A model generated the notes under the pieces. That model ran no database searches and was not told where the DNA came from. It worked only from the letters and a program-made list of their open reading frames with translations. Shown piece by piece: positions 34,368-43,108 of a stretch of 64,000 bases of DNA. The translations under genes were made by a program, and so were the position numbers. This stretch comes from Paenibacillus_E allorhizoplanae (GTDB taxonomy: Bacteria; Bacillota; Bacilli; Paenibacillales; NBRC-103111). Position 1 is the first letter of the stretch, and every line of letters begins with the position of its first letter. The stretch lies in contig NZ_CAKMMW010000015.1 in the NCBI RefSeq assembly GCF_927798215.1, positions 124,001 to 188,000 on the forward strand, in the 5' to 3' direction.

Positions 34368-35903
34368 CTATTGTTGGTAAAGCTCCAGTAGTTCCTTGCC
34401 AATCTGATTACCATTCGTCTGCTGCCAAGCGGTTATTTCTTTCTGCACAGCATCCCATCCAGCTTGCCCTGTCACATATTTCAAGCCGAGCGCATCGACT
34501 TTCTTCTCATGATCGGGATTCTTCTGCTCGGTAGGCGAGATTAACCCAGAGAACGTATCCAGCACGCCGATGTTTTTAAAGCTGTCCAGAATACTACGTT
34601 GCAGCTTGTTTACCTGCGGGTCAGTTGAGTTGGCATAGTTATAAGGGTCTAACGGCCATTCCAGCAAGAAGGTCGAAGGCTTCTCCTTCTCACCAAGCTT
34701 CTCTTGTTCAGATGTCCTACTAACAATCCCATCTTTAATATCAGTGGAATGAACGCCTTGAATCCCACCATTGCGATAATACTCGTATTCCGGTGAAGCC
34801 TGAGCATTCAGAAATTCTACGATGCGCTCCGCTTTCTCCTTGGCTACAGTAGAAGGAATCACCCAAGATCCGAAAAAGCCCAAACTTTGATTCACGCCTT
34901 TTTTCCCAGTGGCGCCTTCAATAGCAGGCAGAACAACCATTTCAGCCTTCGGATCTACCTTCTTGAGCTTGTCGTAGTTGCTGCTGCCTAGCAAACCTAC
35001 ATGGTAGACAAGTGCCCCTGCTTCGCCAGCAAGAAACTTATCTTTATTTTGTTGATTCTTGAGCAGAGCAGCGTCTTTATTGAACAGCTTCTCGTTCCAT
35101 GCTAGTTTCAACCAGTCCAAATAATCTTTATATTCCTGAGTCTCTATAGCGTATACAGCTTTACCGTTTTCAACCTTGTAGTTATTGGGCATACCAAATG
35201 CAAATTTAATCGGTGCCATTCCGCCAAAAATAGACTTAGCATCATCGTTTTGAGCAGCAAAAGTGACGAAGGGAATCGTTTTCCCTCCACCTACCGGATC
35301 TTTATCGCGGAATACTCTTAGGGCATTCGTCAGCTCATCTATGGTTTTCGGTACGCTTAGGCCATAGCGATCAAGCCAATCCTTACGCATAATCACGTTA
35401 GCTGATCCGTTGCCATAAGCGTATTGGGGTCTAGGAATGGCATAAATTTTTTGATTAACACTGGAAGCTTTCCATGCCGTTTCGGGAATGTTTTGCTCCA
35501 AATTCTTTTTCCCTTTGACCAAGGATGTCAGATCGTAGAAGGCTCCTTGTCTTGCCAACTTCTCAAACTTAGGATCCTTAATACCTGATTTCAAAAGAAT
35601 CAAGTCATACTGGTCCAAGCTCGCCATCGTGACATTCAGTTTCTCGTCATAGGTCGCAGCCGGCACCAATTCCATGGAAAGCTTCACATTGCTTTTCTTC
35701 TCAATATAGTCCTTAGCCTGGTTGCCTTCCATCGGAGGCTGGTCCTCATAATGGATGGTCATCACCTTGATCGCTAAAGGTTCTTGTGCACTTGTAATTG
35801 CTGTAGCGGCTGGCTTCTCCTTGCTTCCACTGCTGCACCCCGTCAAAGCTCCTATCCCTACTGCGAAGGTTAATCCCAACTTCAACCATGTGTTCGTTCT
35901 CAT
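34368..35903 (-). CDS. LplA/YtcQ-type sugar-binding lipoprotein
   Basis: A 511-residue extracellular binding protein; lipobox LTGC with lipidated Cys23. Long LplA-type SBPs (about 500-550 residues) are typical partners of LplB/LplC permeases. Visible blocks: YIEKKSNVKLSMELVPAATY near the N-terminus and GFFGSWVIPSTVAKEKAERIVEFLN. It is likely to bind a sulfated or desulfated oligosaccharide, inferred from the sulfatases on either side. It is followed at 34 nt by its permeases. Confidence 0.9.
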   Translation of the reverse strand: MRTNTWLKLGLTFAVGIGALTGCSSGSKEKPAATAITSAQEPLAIKVMTIHYEDQPPMEGNQAKDYIEKKSNVKLSMELVPAATYDEKLNVTMASLDQYDLILLKSGIKDPKFEKLARQGAFYDLTSLVKGKKNLEQNIPETAWKASSVNQKIYAIPRPQYAYGNGSANVIMRKDWLDRYGLSVPKTIDELTNALRVFRDKDPVGGGKTIPFVTFAAQNDDAKSIFGGMAPIKFAFGMPNNYKVENGKAVYAIETQEYKDYLDWLKLAWNEKLFNKDAALLKNQQNKDKFLAGEAGALVYHVGLLGSSNYDKLKKVDPKAEMVVLPAIEGATGKKGVNQSLGFFGSWVIPSTVAKEKAERIVEFLNAQASPEYEYYRNGGIQGVHSTDIKDGIVSRTSEQEKLGEKEKPSTFLLEWPLDPYNYANSTDPQVNKLQRSILDSFKNIGVLDTFSGLISPTEQKNPDHEKKVDALGLKYVTGQAGWDAVQKEITAWQQTNGNQIGKELLELYQQ

Positions 35904-35958
35904 CTTGATACTCCTCTCGCATCTCTATTCATTCCGTACGTGACGTTGCAGGCTGCCC

Positions 35959-37425
35959 TTATACTGTTTTTCCTATAGCGCACGCTGGTCCCCATTCTGC
36001 TAAAGCCACCGTAGGGTACTGGTTAAAAATAACATCCCCTGCGTCAGCGGCTTCTCTCCACATTGCCATAAACAATGATCGTTTGATTTTCTCCATCTCT
36101 GGTACATCCGCCAAATTACAAAGCTCGTAAGGATCCTCCTGAAGATCGTACAACTCATCGACATCCGTGGGATTATATACCAGCTTATACCGTTCCGTCC
36201 GAACGATCCGCTGCATGTAGTAAACTTCTACACCGTTACACTGCGTAAATAAAGCTTTTCTCCACGTTCCTGGCTCTGGCTCCTCGCCTGCAAACCATTT
36301 CGTCAGACTGAATCCCTTCATATCTAAGGGAATATCCTTGTTCGCCTCTGCTACCTCTAGAAAGGTCGGAGCAAAATCCATAATGCTTGTCAATGCATCA
36401 ACCTCTCTCCCCGGCTGTGCTATTCCGTTTGGCCAGCGAAGTACGCAAGGCAGTCTGTACGTTTCCTCAAACGGACTGATACCTTTTAAATACAAGCCGT
36501 GAGCTCCAGCATTGTCACCATGATCCGATAGGAAAACTACCAGTGTATCATTCGCTTGACCGGTTCGCTCCAAAGCCCCGAGCACTTCGCCAAGCAGATC
36601 GTCGATCATGGTGCAGTAGCCCCAGTAATAAGCAATGGACTCCTTGACCTCTTCCTCCGATAGTTGATCCCAAACCTTGCGCATCCTCTTGTATATCCCT
36701 GGCTTGTTTTGAAGGGAATCATAGTAATTCGGCGGGAGCGGAATAAGTGATGAATCGTACAACCGCGCATACTTTTCGGGGATTTGAAAAGGATCATGAG
36801 GCCCAGTAACCCCCACATACATGCACCAGGGTGTTTCGTCTTTTGTTAATTTCTCCAACTGTTCCACCGCACTTTGTACCACCCGGTAGTCTCTCGTATT
36901 CTCGTATTCCACTTTCGAAGTGCCATACAGCTTGTAATTGCCCCAACCTGGCCGTACAATTTCTCCTGGCTGCCTCGGTTCGATCTGGACATTACGATTT
37001 ATTTCCTGCCAGCCTTCTATGGTGATGCCCATCACCGCATCCTGTCCCGCTGTGACGAGAAGTTCTTCCCAACCTCGATCTACAGGATTTTCTTCCGCAG
37101 AAACATGCCATTTCCCAGAAAAATAGAGCTGGTATCCTGCGGACTTAAGCCCCTCTGAGAATGTGGTGACACCTGGGTAAAGTCCACGGCGCAATGCTGC
37201 AGCATTACTCACATTGTTGTAGACGCCATGCTGCGAAGGATATTTGCCTGTCATGAAAGAGGCTCGGGAAGGACAGCAGTGTGTCATCGTCGTATAGACC
37301 TGCGTGAACGTAATGCCATTATCCGCCAGCGCTCTAACATTCGGCATCTGACAAGGATGATCTCTGGCAATAACCCCCGCCTGCTGTTGGTCCGTCATAA
37401 AGATCAAAATATTCGGTTTGCTCAC
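35959..37425 (-). CDS. Type I sulfatase, copy 2
   Basis: A 488-residue sulfatase beginning with GTG behind GGGGGGG. The FGly motif is CCPSR, with Cys50 in the modified position. N-terminal metal-binding pattern FMTDQQQ (9-15); second metal site in FLSDHGDNAGAHGLYLKG. No signal peptide, so cytoplasmic. It lies between the sugar isomerase and the LplA-like lipoprotein. By pattern it is a different subfamily from the sulfatases at 40335-44620, suggesting that several sulfate positions are removed. Confidence 0.92.
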   Translation of the reverse strand: MSKPNILIFMTDQQQAGVIARDHPCQMPNVRALADNGITFTQVYTTMTHCCPSRASFMTGKYPSQHGVYNNVSNAAALRRGLYPGVTTFSEGLKSAGYQLYFSGKWHVSAEENPVDRGWEELLVTAGQDAVMGITIEGWQEINRNVQIEPRQPGEIVRPGWGNYKLYGTSKVEYENTRDYRVVQSAVEQLEKLTKDETPWCMYVGVTGPHDPFQIPEKYARLYDSSLIPLPPNYYDSLQNKPGIYKRMRKVWDQLSEEEVKESIAYYWGYCTMIDDLLGEVLGALERTGQANDTLVVFLSDHGDNAGAHGLYLKGISPFEETYRLPCVLRWPNGIAQPGREVDALTSIMDFAPTFLEVAEANKDIPLDMKGFSLTKWFAGEEPEPGTWRKALFTQCNGVEVYYMQRIVRTERYKLVYNPTDVDELYDLQEDPYELCNLADVPEMEKIKRSLFMAMWREAADAGDVIFNQYPTVALAEWGPACAIGKTV

Positions 37426-37469
37426 AAGTGCCCCCCCTTTCCACTAAATGCACATGAGAATAGTCGGAT

Positions 37470-38231
37470 TTATGATTTCAATTCTGAAAGGTACATCAGC
37501 TGGGTATAGCTAATAGCTACGCTGTCCATTGCCGATCCCTCGCATTGATCCTGCTCGACTACATACCATTCTATACCGTGCTGCTCGCCCCATAAGAGAA
37601 TAGTCTTGAAATCAATAATACCTGTTCCAATTTCTGTGAATGTTGGATTGTCTCCCTGAGTCATATCTTTTAGATGAATGTAGGGCATGCGATAGGGGTA
37701 CATCTTGATTAATGAATAAGGGTCAATCCCACTCTTCTTCACCCAATACACATCCGGTTCTGCATAAATATCGCTGCCGTCCGTCGTATCATACATAAAA
37801 GAAAGAGCAGAGTTGCCATTTATTCTCGTCTCAAACTCATAAGCGTGGTTATGGTAATGGATACGAATCCCTTGTTCCTTTACTTTACGAGCAATTTCAT
37901 TTAAGACTCCTTTAGCCTCCCTAAATCCCTGTTCATTACGCAATCTTGGAGGCAGCGCCGGGCAAATGAGGTCGCGTGTCTTGAAAATCTCAGCCTCACG
38001 TAAAACGTTGTCCAGCTGATTGTTAAGCCGCTCGTAACCGACATGCATACCAGCTGTACGAAGACCTGTCTCCGTTATAACAGCAGCAATTTCATGCGGA
38101 TCATGATTGTACAACTGTGCGATCTGGACACCTGCCCAACCCATAGCCGCCAATTCCCGTAGCACACCTGCAAAATCATGCTCAAACTCTTTCCGTACTG
38201 TGTGTAGTTGAATGGCAAATTTCTGTTTCAA
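37470..38231 (-). CDS. Sugar phosphate isomerase/epimerase-like TIM-barrel protein
   Basis: A protein of about 253 residues in the xylose-isomerase-like TIM-barrel (AP endonuclease 2) superfamily. Motifs: WAGVQIAQLYNHDP, IRIHYHNHAYEF with metal-binding His/Glu, MPYIHLKDM and IEWYVVEQDQ. A TTG at 38231 has GAGGAGAGGG upstream and starts 4 nt after the preceding stop; the longer ATG frame from 38288 has no ribosome site. It is paired with the Gfo/Idh/MocA gene, a common combination in catabolism of unusual sugars or inositols (family knowledge). Confidence 0.83.
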   Translation of the reverse strand: MKQKFAIQLHTVRKEFEHDFAGVLRELAAMGWAGVQIAQLYNHDPHEIAAVITETGLRTAGMHVGYERLNNQLDNVLREAEIFKTRDLICPALPPRLRNEQGFREAKGVLNEIARKVKEQGIRIHYHNHAYEFETRINGNSALSFMYDTTDGSDIYAEPDVYWVKKSGIDPYSLIKMYPYRMPYIHLKDMTQGDNPTFTEIGTGIIDFKTILLWGEQHGIEWYVVEQDQCEGSAMDSVAISYTQLMYLSELKS

Positions 38232-38235
38232 GGAA

Positions 38236-39315
38236 TTATTCCCTCTCCTCGTCCAACCTGACTTCTCTGCCTGTTCGGGCTGATTCATACAAGGCGCATA
38301 ATATACGGATCATATCGACGCCGTGCTCAGGCCGTATTATAGGCTCTGCTCTATCTTGGAGCACATCGATAAAATGATGGAGATGCTTTGCATGATTCCC
38401 GCCTGTCTTAGCCTTGGATAAATCAGGAGTCGTTGTACACATGGTGTCCGCTATTTCTGAGAATAACTTCACTTCTCCTTTGCGCAGTGAAAACCCCGCC
38501 TTAGTTCCGCGCAGCTCGACAAAGGATTCCTCCTGCTCTACATTTGAAGCCCAGCTGAATTCGAGCTGCAGCGTCGCTCCACTATCAAAGCGAATATACC
38601 CAGACGACAAATCTTCCACATCATAGACGCCATCCTCCAGCTTTTCGCCATAACCGCTATGAATGGAATCCGACAAGGAAGATTCCGCAAACTTGGCATA
38701 AGTTGCACCTACAACGCTGACTGGCTTCGGATTACCCATTAACCAAATAGCGACATCGATGAAATGTACGCCTAAATCGATGAGTGGCCCACCGCCGGAT
38801 ATCTCTCGTGTCGTGAACCATCCTCCTTTGCCGGGTATTCCGCGCCTTCGCAGCCACCCGCAACGCCCTGTGTATGCTTCGCCCAACAGCCCTTGATCAA
38901 TGAACCGTTTAAGGAACTGTACGCCTGGAGCAAAGCGATTATTACGCATAGCCATGAGATGCTTGCCTGAATGGCTGGCAGCCTCCGCCATTCGCAGTGC
39001 TCCTTCCACATCAATGGCATCCGGCTTCTCTGTAAACACATGTTTACCCTTATTTAAAGCGTCAACCGCAATGATTGCGTGAAACGCATTCGGTGTGCAG
39101 ATATCGATAAAGTCTAGATCCTCCTGTTTGAGAAGCTCCCGATAGTCGGTATAGACACTGGGTACATGAAACTCTAATGCCGAGTGTTTTGCTTTTTCAT
39201 AGACAATATCACAAAGAGCGGCAATTTCCACTTCAGGATGATTACGGTAGGCCTCCAGATGAATAGCAGCTATATTGCCGATTCCAATCACGCCAACTTT
39301 CAATTTCTTCCTCAT
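38236..39315 (-). CDS. Gfo/Idh/MocA-family NAD(P)-dependent dehydrogenase
   Basis: A 359-residue oxidoreductase. The N-terminal Rossmann motif GVIGIGNIAAIH (8-19) is followed by DICTPNAFH and the family-defining FTEKPDA (near residue 94-100); a C-terminal substrate domain carries GGPLIDLGVHFIDVAIWL with the catalytic Asp/His. It would oxidise a sugar or sugar acid released after desulfation. It may begin a sub-operon with the isomerase and sulfatase 2, because two palindromes and a 129-bp gap precede it. Confidence 0.9.
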   Translation of the reverse strand: MRKKLKVGVIGIGNIAAIHLEAYRNHPEVEIAALCDIVYEKAKHSALEFHVPSVYTDYRELLKQEDLDFIDICTPNAFHAIIAVDALNKGKHVFTEKPDAIDVEGALRMAEAASHSGKHLMAMRNNRFAPGVQFLKRFIDQGLLGEAYTGRCGWLRRRGIPGKGGWFTTREISGGGPLIDLGVHFIDVAIWLMGNPKPVSVVGATYAKFAESSLSDSIHSGYGEKLEDGVYDVEDLSSGYIRFDSGATLQLEFSWASNVEQEESFVELRGTKAGFSLRKGEVKLFSEIADTMCTTTPDLSKAKTGGNHAKHLHHFIDVLQDRAEPIIRPEHGVDMIRILCALYESARTGREVRLDEERE

Positions 39316-39351
39316 ACCGAATCCCCCAATCCCTACAAAATGTTAAAAACA

Positions 39352-39380
39352 AAGTAAATTACTTGGTATTTCAAATACCA
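39352..39380. promoter_or_regulatory. Two adjoining perfect palindromes upstream of the dehydrogenase gene
   Basis: AAGTAAATTACTT (39352-39364) and TGGTATTTCAAATACCA (39364-39380) share one base. They lie in the only sizeable gap (39316-39444) of the sulfatase island, between the AraC regulator and the dehydrogenase. An operator pair, or an RNA hairpin with a weak U-rich tail on the minus strand, are both possible. Confidence 0.55.
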
Positions 39381-39444
39381 GTGTAACGGAACTATGTTCG
39401 AATGGTAAATGTCATTTTGATTGCCACGTTTATCAATTTGTCTC

Positions 39445-40305
39445 CTACAAATTCGTTGCGCCTGTTTGATATTGTGTGGGCGACATCCCGAAATATTTAC
39501 TGAACGCCCGGGAAAAAGAGTATACGTCCGGATACCCAATTGATAACGCGATATCCGTAACCTTGAACTCTCTGTCTTTTAGTAGTTCTATACTTTTCTC
39601 CATCCGCAGCTTAATTAAATACTGCATGGGGCTGAAACCGAGCAGGCGGATGCACTCCTGATACAAATGGGAGCGATGTACGCCAGCAACGTTTGCAACA
39701 TGGGTAACAGCGATGCCTTCCATGTAGTGGGTGTCCATGTATTGTTTGCACCGCTCCAGCCAGTCGATATTCTCTAGGTTTCTCGTCTGCTCCTCTGTCT
39801 TACCCATTAACGACTCGAACAGCTGATACAGCTTCAGTTGCAACAATACCTCGTCATACGCGATACGATCCCGCAGCATGCTGTGAATGCGGTTCATGAT
39901 CTGCGAATGCTCCGGCATCCATCGATGGTTGACATACGGCTTCTCCCTGCTTAAGCCGATTCGATTAAGAAAGAGCTCCGCTTGATTGCCTTGGAAAGCC
40001 AGCCAATACATCCGAAGCTGTTGCACATCCTTGGCGTCGGCCAGTTGGTAGCTATACCGAAGCCCGGGGTACAGACAGAAAAGATCGCCTTTACGCAGGT
40101 GAACGGTTTCGTTGCCATGCACAAGCGAAACCGTACCACAAATCACAGCATGCAATGAATAGCACTCGATTACTTTAGGGCCAATTTGGTAATTTGATTT
40201 GGCCCTGTTTTGCCCAGCTCTTATGATCCATAAACCTCCGTTTTTCTCGAATTCGGAAGGCGTATGGTACAGGTATTCGGCATATTCGTGGCCATATTCT
40301 TTCAT
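39445..40305 (-). CDS. AraC-family regulator with N-terminal cupin-like sensor
   Basis: A 286-residue regulator. About residues 1-160 are a cupin-type ligand pocket (IGPKVIECYSLHAVICGTV, LRKGDLFCLYPGLRYSY). The last ~100 residues are the two-HTH AraC domain (VTHVANVAGVHRSHLYQEC, ALSIGYPDVYSFSRAFSKYFGMSPTQY). The start has AAGGAGGGG. It lies in the middle of the island, so it is the likely sugar-responsive activator of the sulfatase/transport genes, possibly through the palindromes just downstream (inference). Confidence 0.9.
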   Translation of the reverse strand: MKEYGHEYAEYLYHTPSEFEKNGGLWIIRAGQNRAKSNYQIGPKVIECYSLHAVICGTVSLVHGNETVHLRKGDLFCLYPGLRYSYQLADAKDVQQLRMYWLAFQGNQAELFLNRIGLSREKPYVNHRWMPEHSQIMNRIHSMLRDRIAYDEVLLQLKLYQLFESLMGKTEEQTRNLENIDWLERCKQYMDTHYMEGIAVTHVANVAGVHRSHLYQECIRLLGFSPMQYLIKLRMEKSIELLKDREFKVTDIALSIGYPDVYSFSRAFSKYFGMSPTQYQTGATNL

Positions 40306-40334
40306 CTGCTCCCCTCCTTCGTTCTGAATGATCT

Positions 40335-41687
40335 CTATGTTAGATAGCTTGCTAGCAGCTCAATCTGTTTCTCTTGGAACCGATGCGCTCTCTCATCTTC
40401 CGCTTCCGGCGAGCATATTCGCCGGAGCTCCGCATCAAGCTCTGCCGCCTTTTCTGGATATTGCTCATACACATTACATAGTTCATCTGGGTCAGTATCT
40501 AGACGGAACAGCTGATTCGGCGCTTCTATGTAATAGATAAGCTTCCAGTATCCTTTGCGTATCATGTAGGCGCCCGCACGAGTTCCATGACCATGGTATT
40601 CGGAAAATACGACACGTTCGGGGTCCTCCAGAGCGATTTGCTGCAGCGGGCTTCCTGCCCACTCCATAGGTCTTGTTACACCTGCAGCGTGGAACATGGA
40701 TGCCTGCACGTCGTGCAAATCGACGGGTGTCGTTACCCGCACGCCCTGCGCAAACCCCGGCCCTGCCCCTATGCATGGAATACGTACGGAGTCTTCGTAT
40801 AAGGAGCATTTCCACCACATCCCGAATTTGCCCAGCATTTCGCCATGATCTGAGGTATAGATGACCTGCGTGCTTTCTGCTAACGCACCTGCATCCACTG
40901 CATCTAGCAACCTTCCAAGCTGATCATCTATAAACGCGACGTTACCTGCATAACCGCGTCGCAGTCCGCGTGTTTGCTCCTCTGTAAACAAGTCTGCTTC
41001 GAAATGATCGCGCAGATCCTTCGCATACGGATGATTGGCACTCTCCTCATTGACGCCGTACCGAGGTAGATCAGCAGCTTCCGGATACAGATCCCAATAA
41101 GCTTGTGTATTCCATTGAGGGAAATGCGGATTAATTAAATTAATCGTCAAATTCCATGGTTTGGTAAGGGAAGGAGCGACATTCGTCAACCACTCCAGTG
41201 CCGCGTCCATAATCTTTACATCAGAGTAAAAAGCTTCATCTTTAACACCATAGCCGTTCGCCCTTTGGGCTGCCCCTTTACGGATGGCAAGCGGTCTGCG
41301 ATGAAAATTGACATCTCCCGGCTGTTGCCGCTCCTTCGTATAATGAAGCTCCGAAAAACCCAAGCGCTCAATATCGTCATAAACATCCGATTTACCGAAA
41401 TAGACCGTGTGAACGCCTTGCTCTCCCAGCACTTGGCCATAGGAATGAGCATCCGTTGGCAAAGCAAGATTGCAATTGCTATAGTTTTGGAGCTCATGTA
41501 CTCTCTTGCCCGTAAAAAAAGCGCTGCGGCTTGGGCTGCAAAGAGGGGAGGGGCAATACGCATTCTCATAAACCGTGCCTCTGCTTGCAAGCCGTTCCAT
41601 ATTCGGTGTACGAAGAAACGGATGTCCGTATACGGAAGAGTAAAAAGGGTTATGTTCATCTGACAAGATAAGGATGGAATTGCTCAT
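40335..41687 (-). CDS. Type I sulfatase, copy 3
   Basis: A 450-residue sulfatase. The start is ATG 41687 with AAAGGAG 7 nt upstream; an open frame to 41744 overlaps the upstream sulfatase gene. The FGly motif is CSPSR with Cys50 (context ENAYCPSPLCSPSRSAFFTG is 45-64). Metal-site patterns LSDEHNP and YTSDHGEMLGKFGMWWK. No signal peptide. It starts 17 nt after copy 4. Overall pattern recalls choline-sulfatase-like S1 subgroups, but the substrate is unassigned. Confidence 0.92.
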   Translation of the reverse strand: MSNSILILSDEHNPFYSSVYGHPFLRTPNMERLASRGTVYENAYCPSPLCSPSRSAFFTGKRVHELQNYSNCNLALPTDAHSYGQVLGEQGVHTVYFGKSDVYDDIERLGFSELHYTKERQQPGDVNFHRRPLAIRKGAAQRANGYGVKDEAFYSDVKIMDAALEWLTNVAPSLTKPWNLTINLINPHFPQWNTQAYWDLYPEAADLPRYGVNEESANHPYAKDLRDHFEADLFTEEQTRGLRRGYAGNVAFIDDQLGRLLDAVDAGALAESTQVIYTSDHGEMLGKFGMWWKCSLYEDSVRIPCIGAGPGFAQGVRVTTPVDLHDVQASMFHAAGVTRPMEWAGSPLQQIALEDPERVVFSEYHGHGTRAGAYMIRKGYWKLIYYIEAPNQLFRLDTDPDELCNVYEQYPEKAAELDAELRRICSPEAEDERAHRFQEKQIELLASYLT

Positions 41688-41703
41688 ATCTGTTCTCCTT
41701 TCT

Positions 41704-43065
41704 CTACACACGTGATTCGGATTCTGACACGCGTCGCTGTCCACTCCGTTTGCTTTGCGCTTCTACAATTTCAGCTTTCGGTTCGCCCGTCGCTTCCATT
41801 CTTCGGAGTAGTCGCTCTCTCAGAATAGCTGTGACATCGCGATGTGATTCAAACCCGATCAGGTTCGTCAGTTCATAAGGATCTGCTTGAAGATCGTATA
41901 AGAATTCTTCACTGTAGGAATCGGCGGTTGGTACATCACCAATCGGATCTTTGGCCGATACAGAGTATTTCCATCGGGAAGTTCGAATCGCTCTTCCAAT
42001 CTGCGCCTCGCTAATCTGCACATAAACATCATCGGGCCAACTCGCTGTCTCCCGACGTAATACAGGGAGAATTGATCTTCCCTGCATCGCCTCCGGCACC
42101 GATATGCCCGCTGCATCAAGCAGCGTAGGAGGCAGATCGATCAAGCTGACAAGCTCTCGAATTTGCCCCCTACTGTCAAAGCCCGGGCCAATCACCGCTG
42201 TCGGCACACGGATGGAGCTTTCATGGCACGACCTCTTGTACTCGCTGTTACGTGTTTTGAAATGGCAGGCGTGATCGGAAGTAAACAAGATGATCGTATT
42301 TTCAGCAATTCCCAAGCTTTTGACGGCATCGAACAATCGTCCAAGCGCTTCATCAAGCCGCTTCACCATCCCGTAATAGCCGCCCAAATGCTGCGCGCTT
42401 GTTCCGCCTAGCGCAGCTAGATCAGGAGGAGTCCATCTCCCCGTATAAGCTTCTTGGTAAATGTCAGGCGACGGATAGTCGTCCCGATGATTTTGATGAT
42501 GTGGCTCCAGGAATGAAAGGAACAAAAAGAAGGGATTCTCCTTTTCCTGATCGATGTACCGAATCGCTGCGTCTGTCAATGCATCAACTCGGTAACCAGG
42601 CAGCTTTACTCGTTCATTCTCATTATTGAACAGAACCGCATCATAGGAATCCGATGTCATTTCCAAGGCGTTCGCCGCTAGCCAATACTCGTAACCGCCC
42701 CGTCCCCGCTCCGTAACTGGATTCTCGCCGGCGAGATGCCACTTTCCTATATATCCGGTTTTGTATCCAGCGTCTCGGAAATAATGCGCCATGGTCTGGG
42801 TTCCTTCCGGCAGCGGAATTGAATTGCGGTGACAGCCCGTCGTCGTCGGATACAAGCCCGTCTGAAACACCGATCGCGCCGGGCCGCAAACTGGCTGACA
42901 AGTAAACGAGTTGTACAAATGCGTGCCCCGTGCAGCCATTCGGTCGAAATTGGGCGTAAGTCCAAGCGGATTACCGTGAACCCCAGTCGTATCCCAACGC
43001 TGTTGATCAGTAAAGAATACGATAACATTCGGTTGTGAAGCTTTTTGTCCGTTTGCCATATACAT
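41704..43065 (-). CDS. Type I sulfatase, copy 4
   Basis: A 453-residue sulfatase. The FGly motif is CGPAR with Cys60; metal-site patterns are FFTDQQRWD (17-25) and FTSDHACHFKTRN, an unusual version without the common Gly after His. An ATG at 43059 is equally plausible as a start, since AAGGAG lies 10 nt from it and only 4 nt from 43065. No signal peptide. A Ser/Arg-rich C-terminal tail (residues ~435-453) follows the domain. Confidence 0.9.
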   Translation of the reverse strand: MYMANGQKASQPNVIVFFTDQQRWDTTGVHGNPLGLTPNFDRMAARGTHLYNSFTCQPVCGPARSVFQTGLYPTTTGCHRNSIPLPEGTQTMAHYFRDAGYKTGYIGKWHLAGENPVTERGRGGYEYWLAANALEMTSDSYDAVLFNNENERVKLPGYRVDALTDAAIRYIDQEKENPFFLFLSFLEPHHQNHRDDYPSPDIYQEAYTGRWTPPDLAALGGTSAQHLGGYYGMVKRLDEALGRLFDAVKSLGIAENTIILFTSDHACHFKTRNSEYKRSCHESSIRVPTAVIGPGFDSRGQIRELVSLIDLPPTLLDAAGISVPEAMQGRSILPVLRRETASWPDDVYVQISEAQIGRAIRTSRWKYSVSAKDPIGDVPTADSYSEEFLYDLQADPYELTNLIGFESHRDVTAILRERLLRRMEATGEPKAEIVEAQSKRSGQRRVSESESRV

Positions 43066-43108
43066 TCATCTCCTTCTTTTTCACTGCCAAATAGAAAATA
43101 TTCTCTCG

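Noticed and set aside
41216..41663. Overlapping 130-150-residue open frames on both strands inside sulfatase copy 3
   Set aside because: Shadows of the sulfatase gene; no independent signals.
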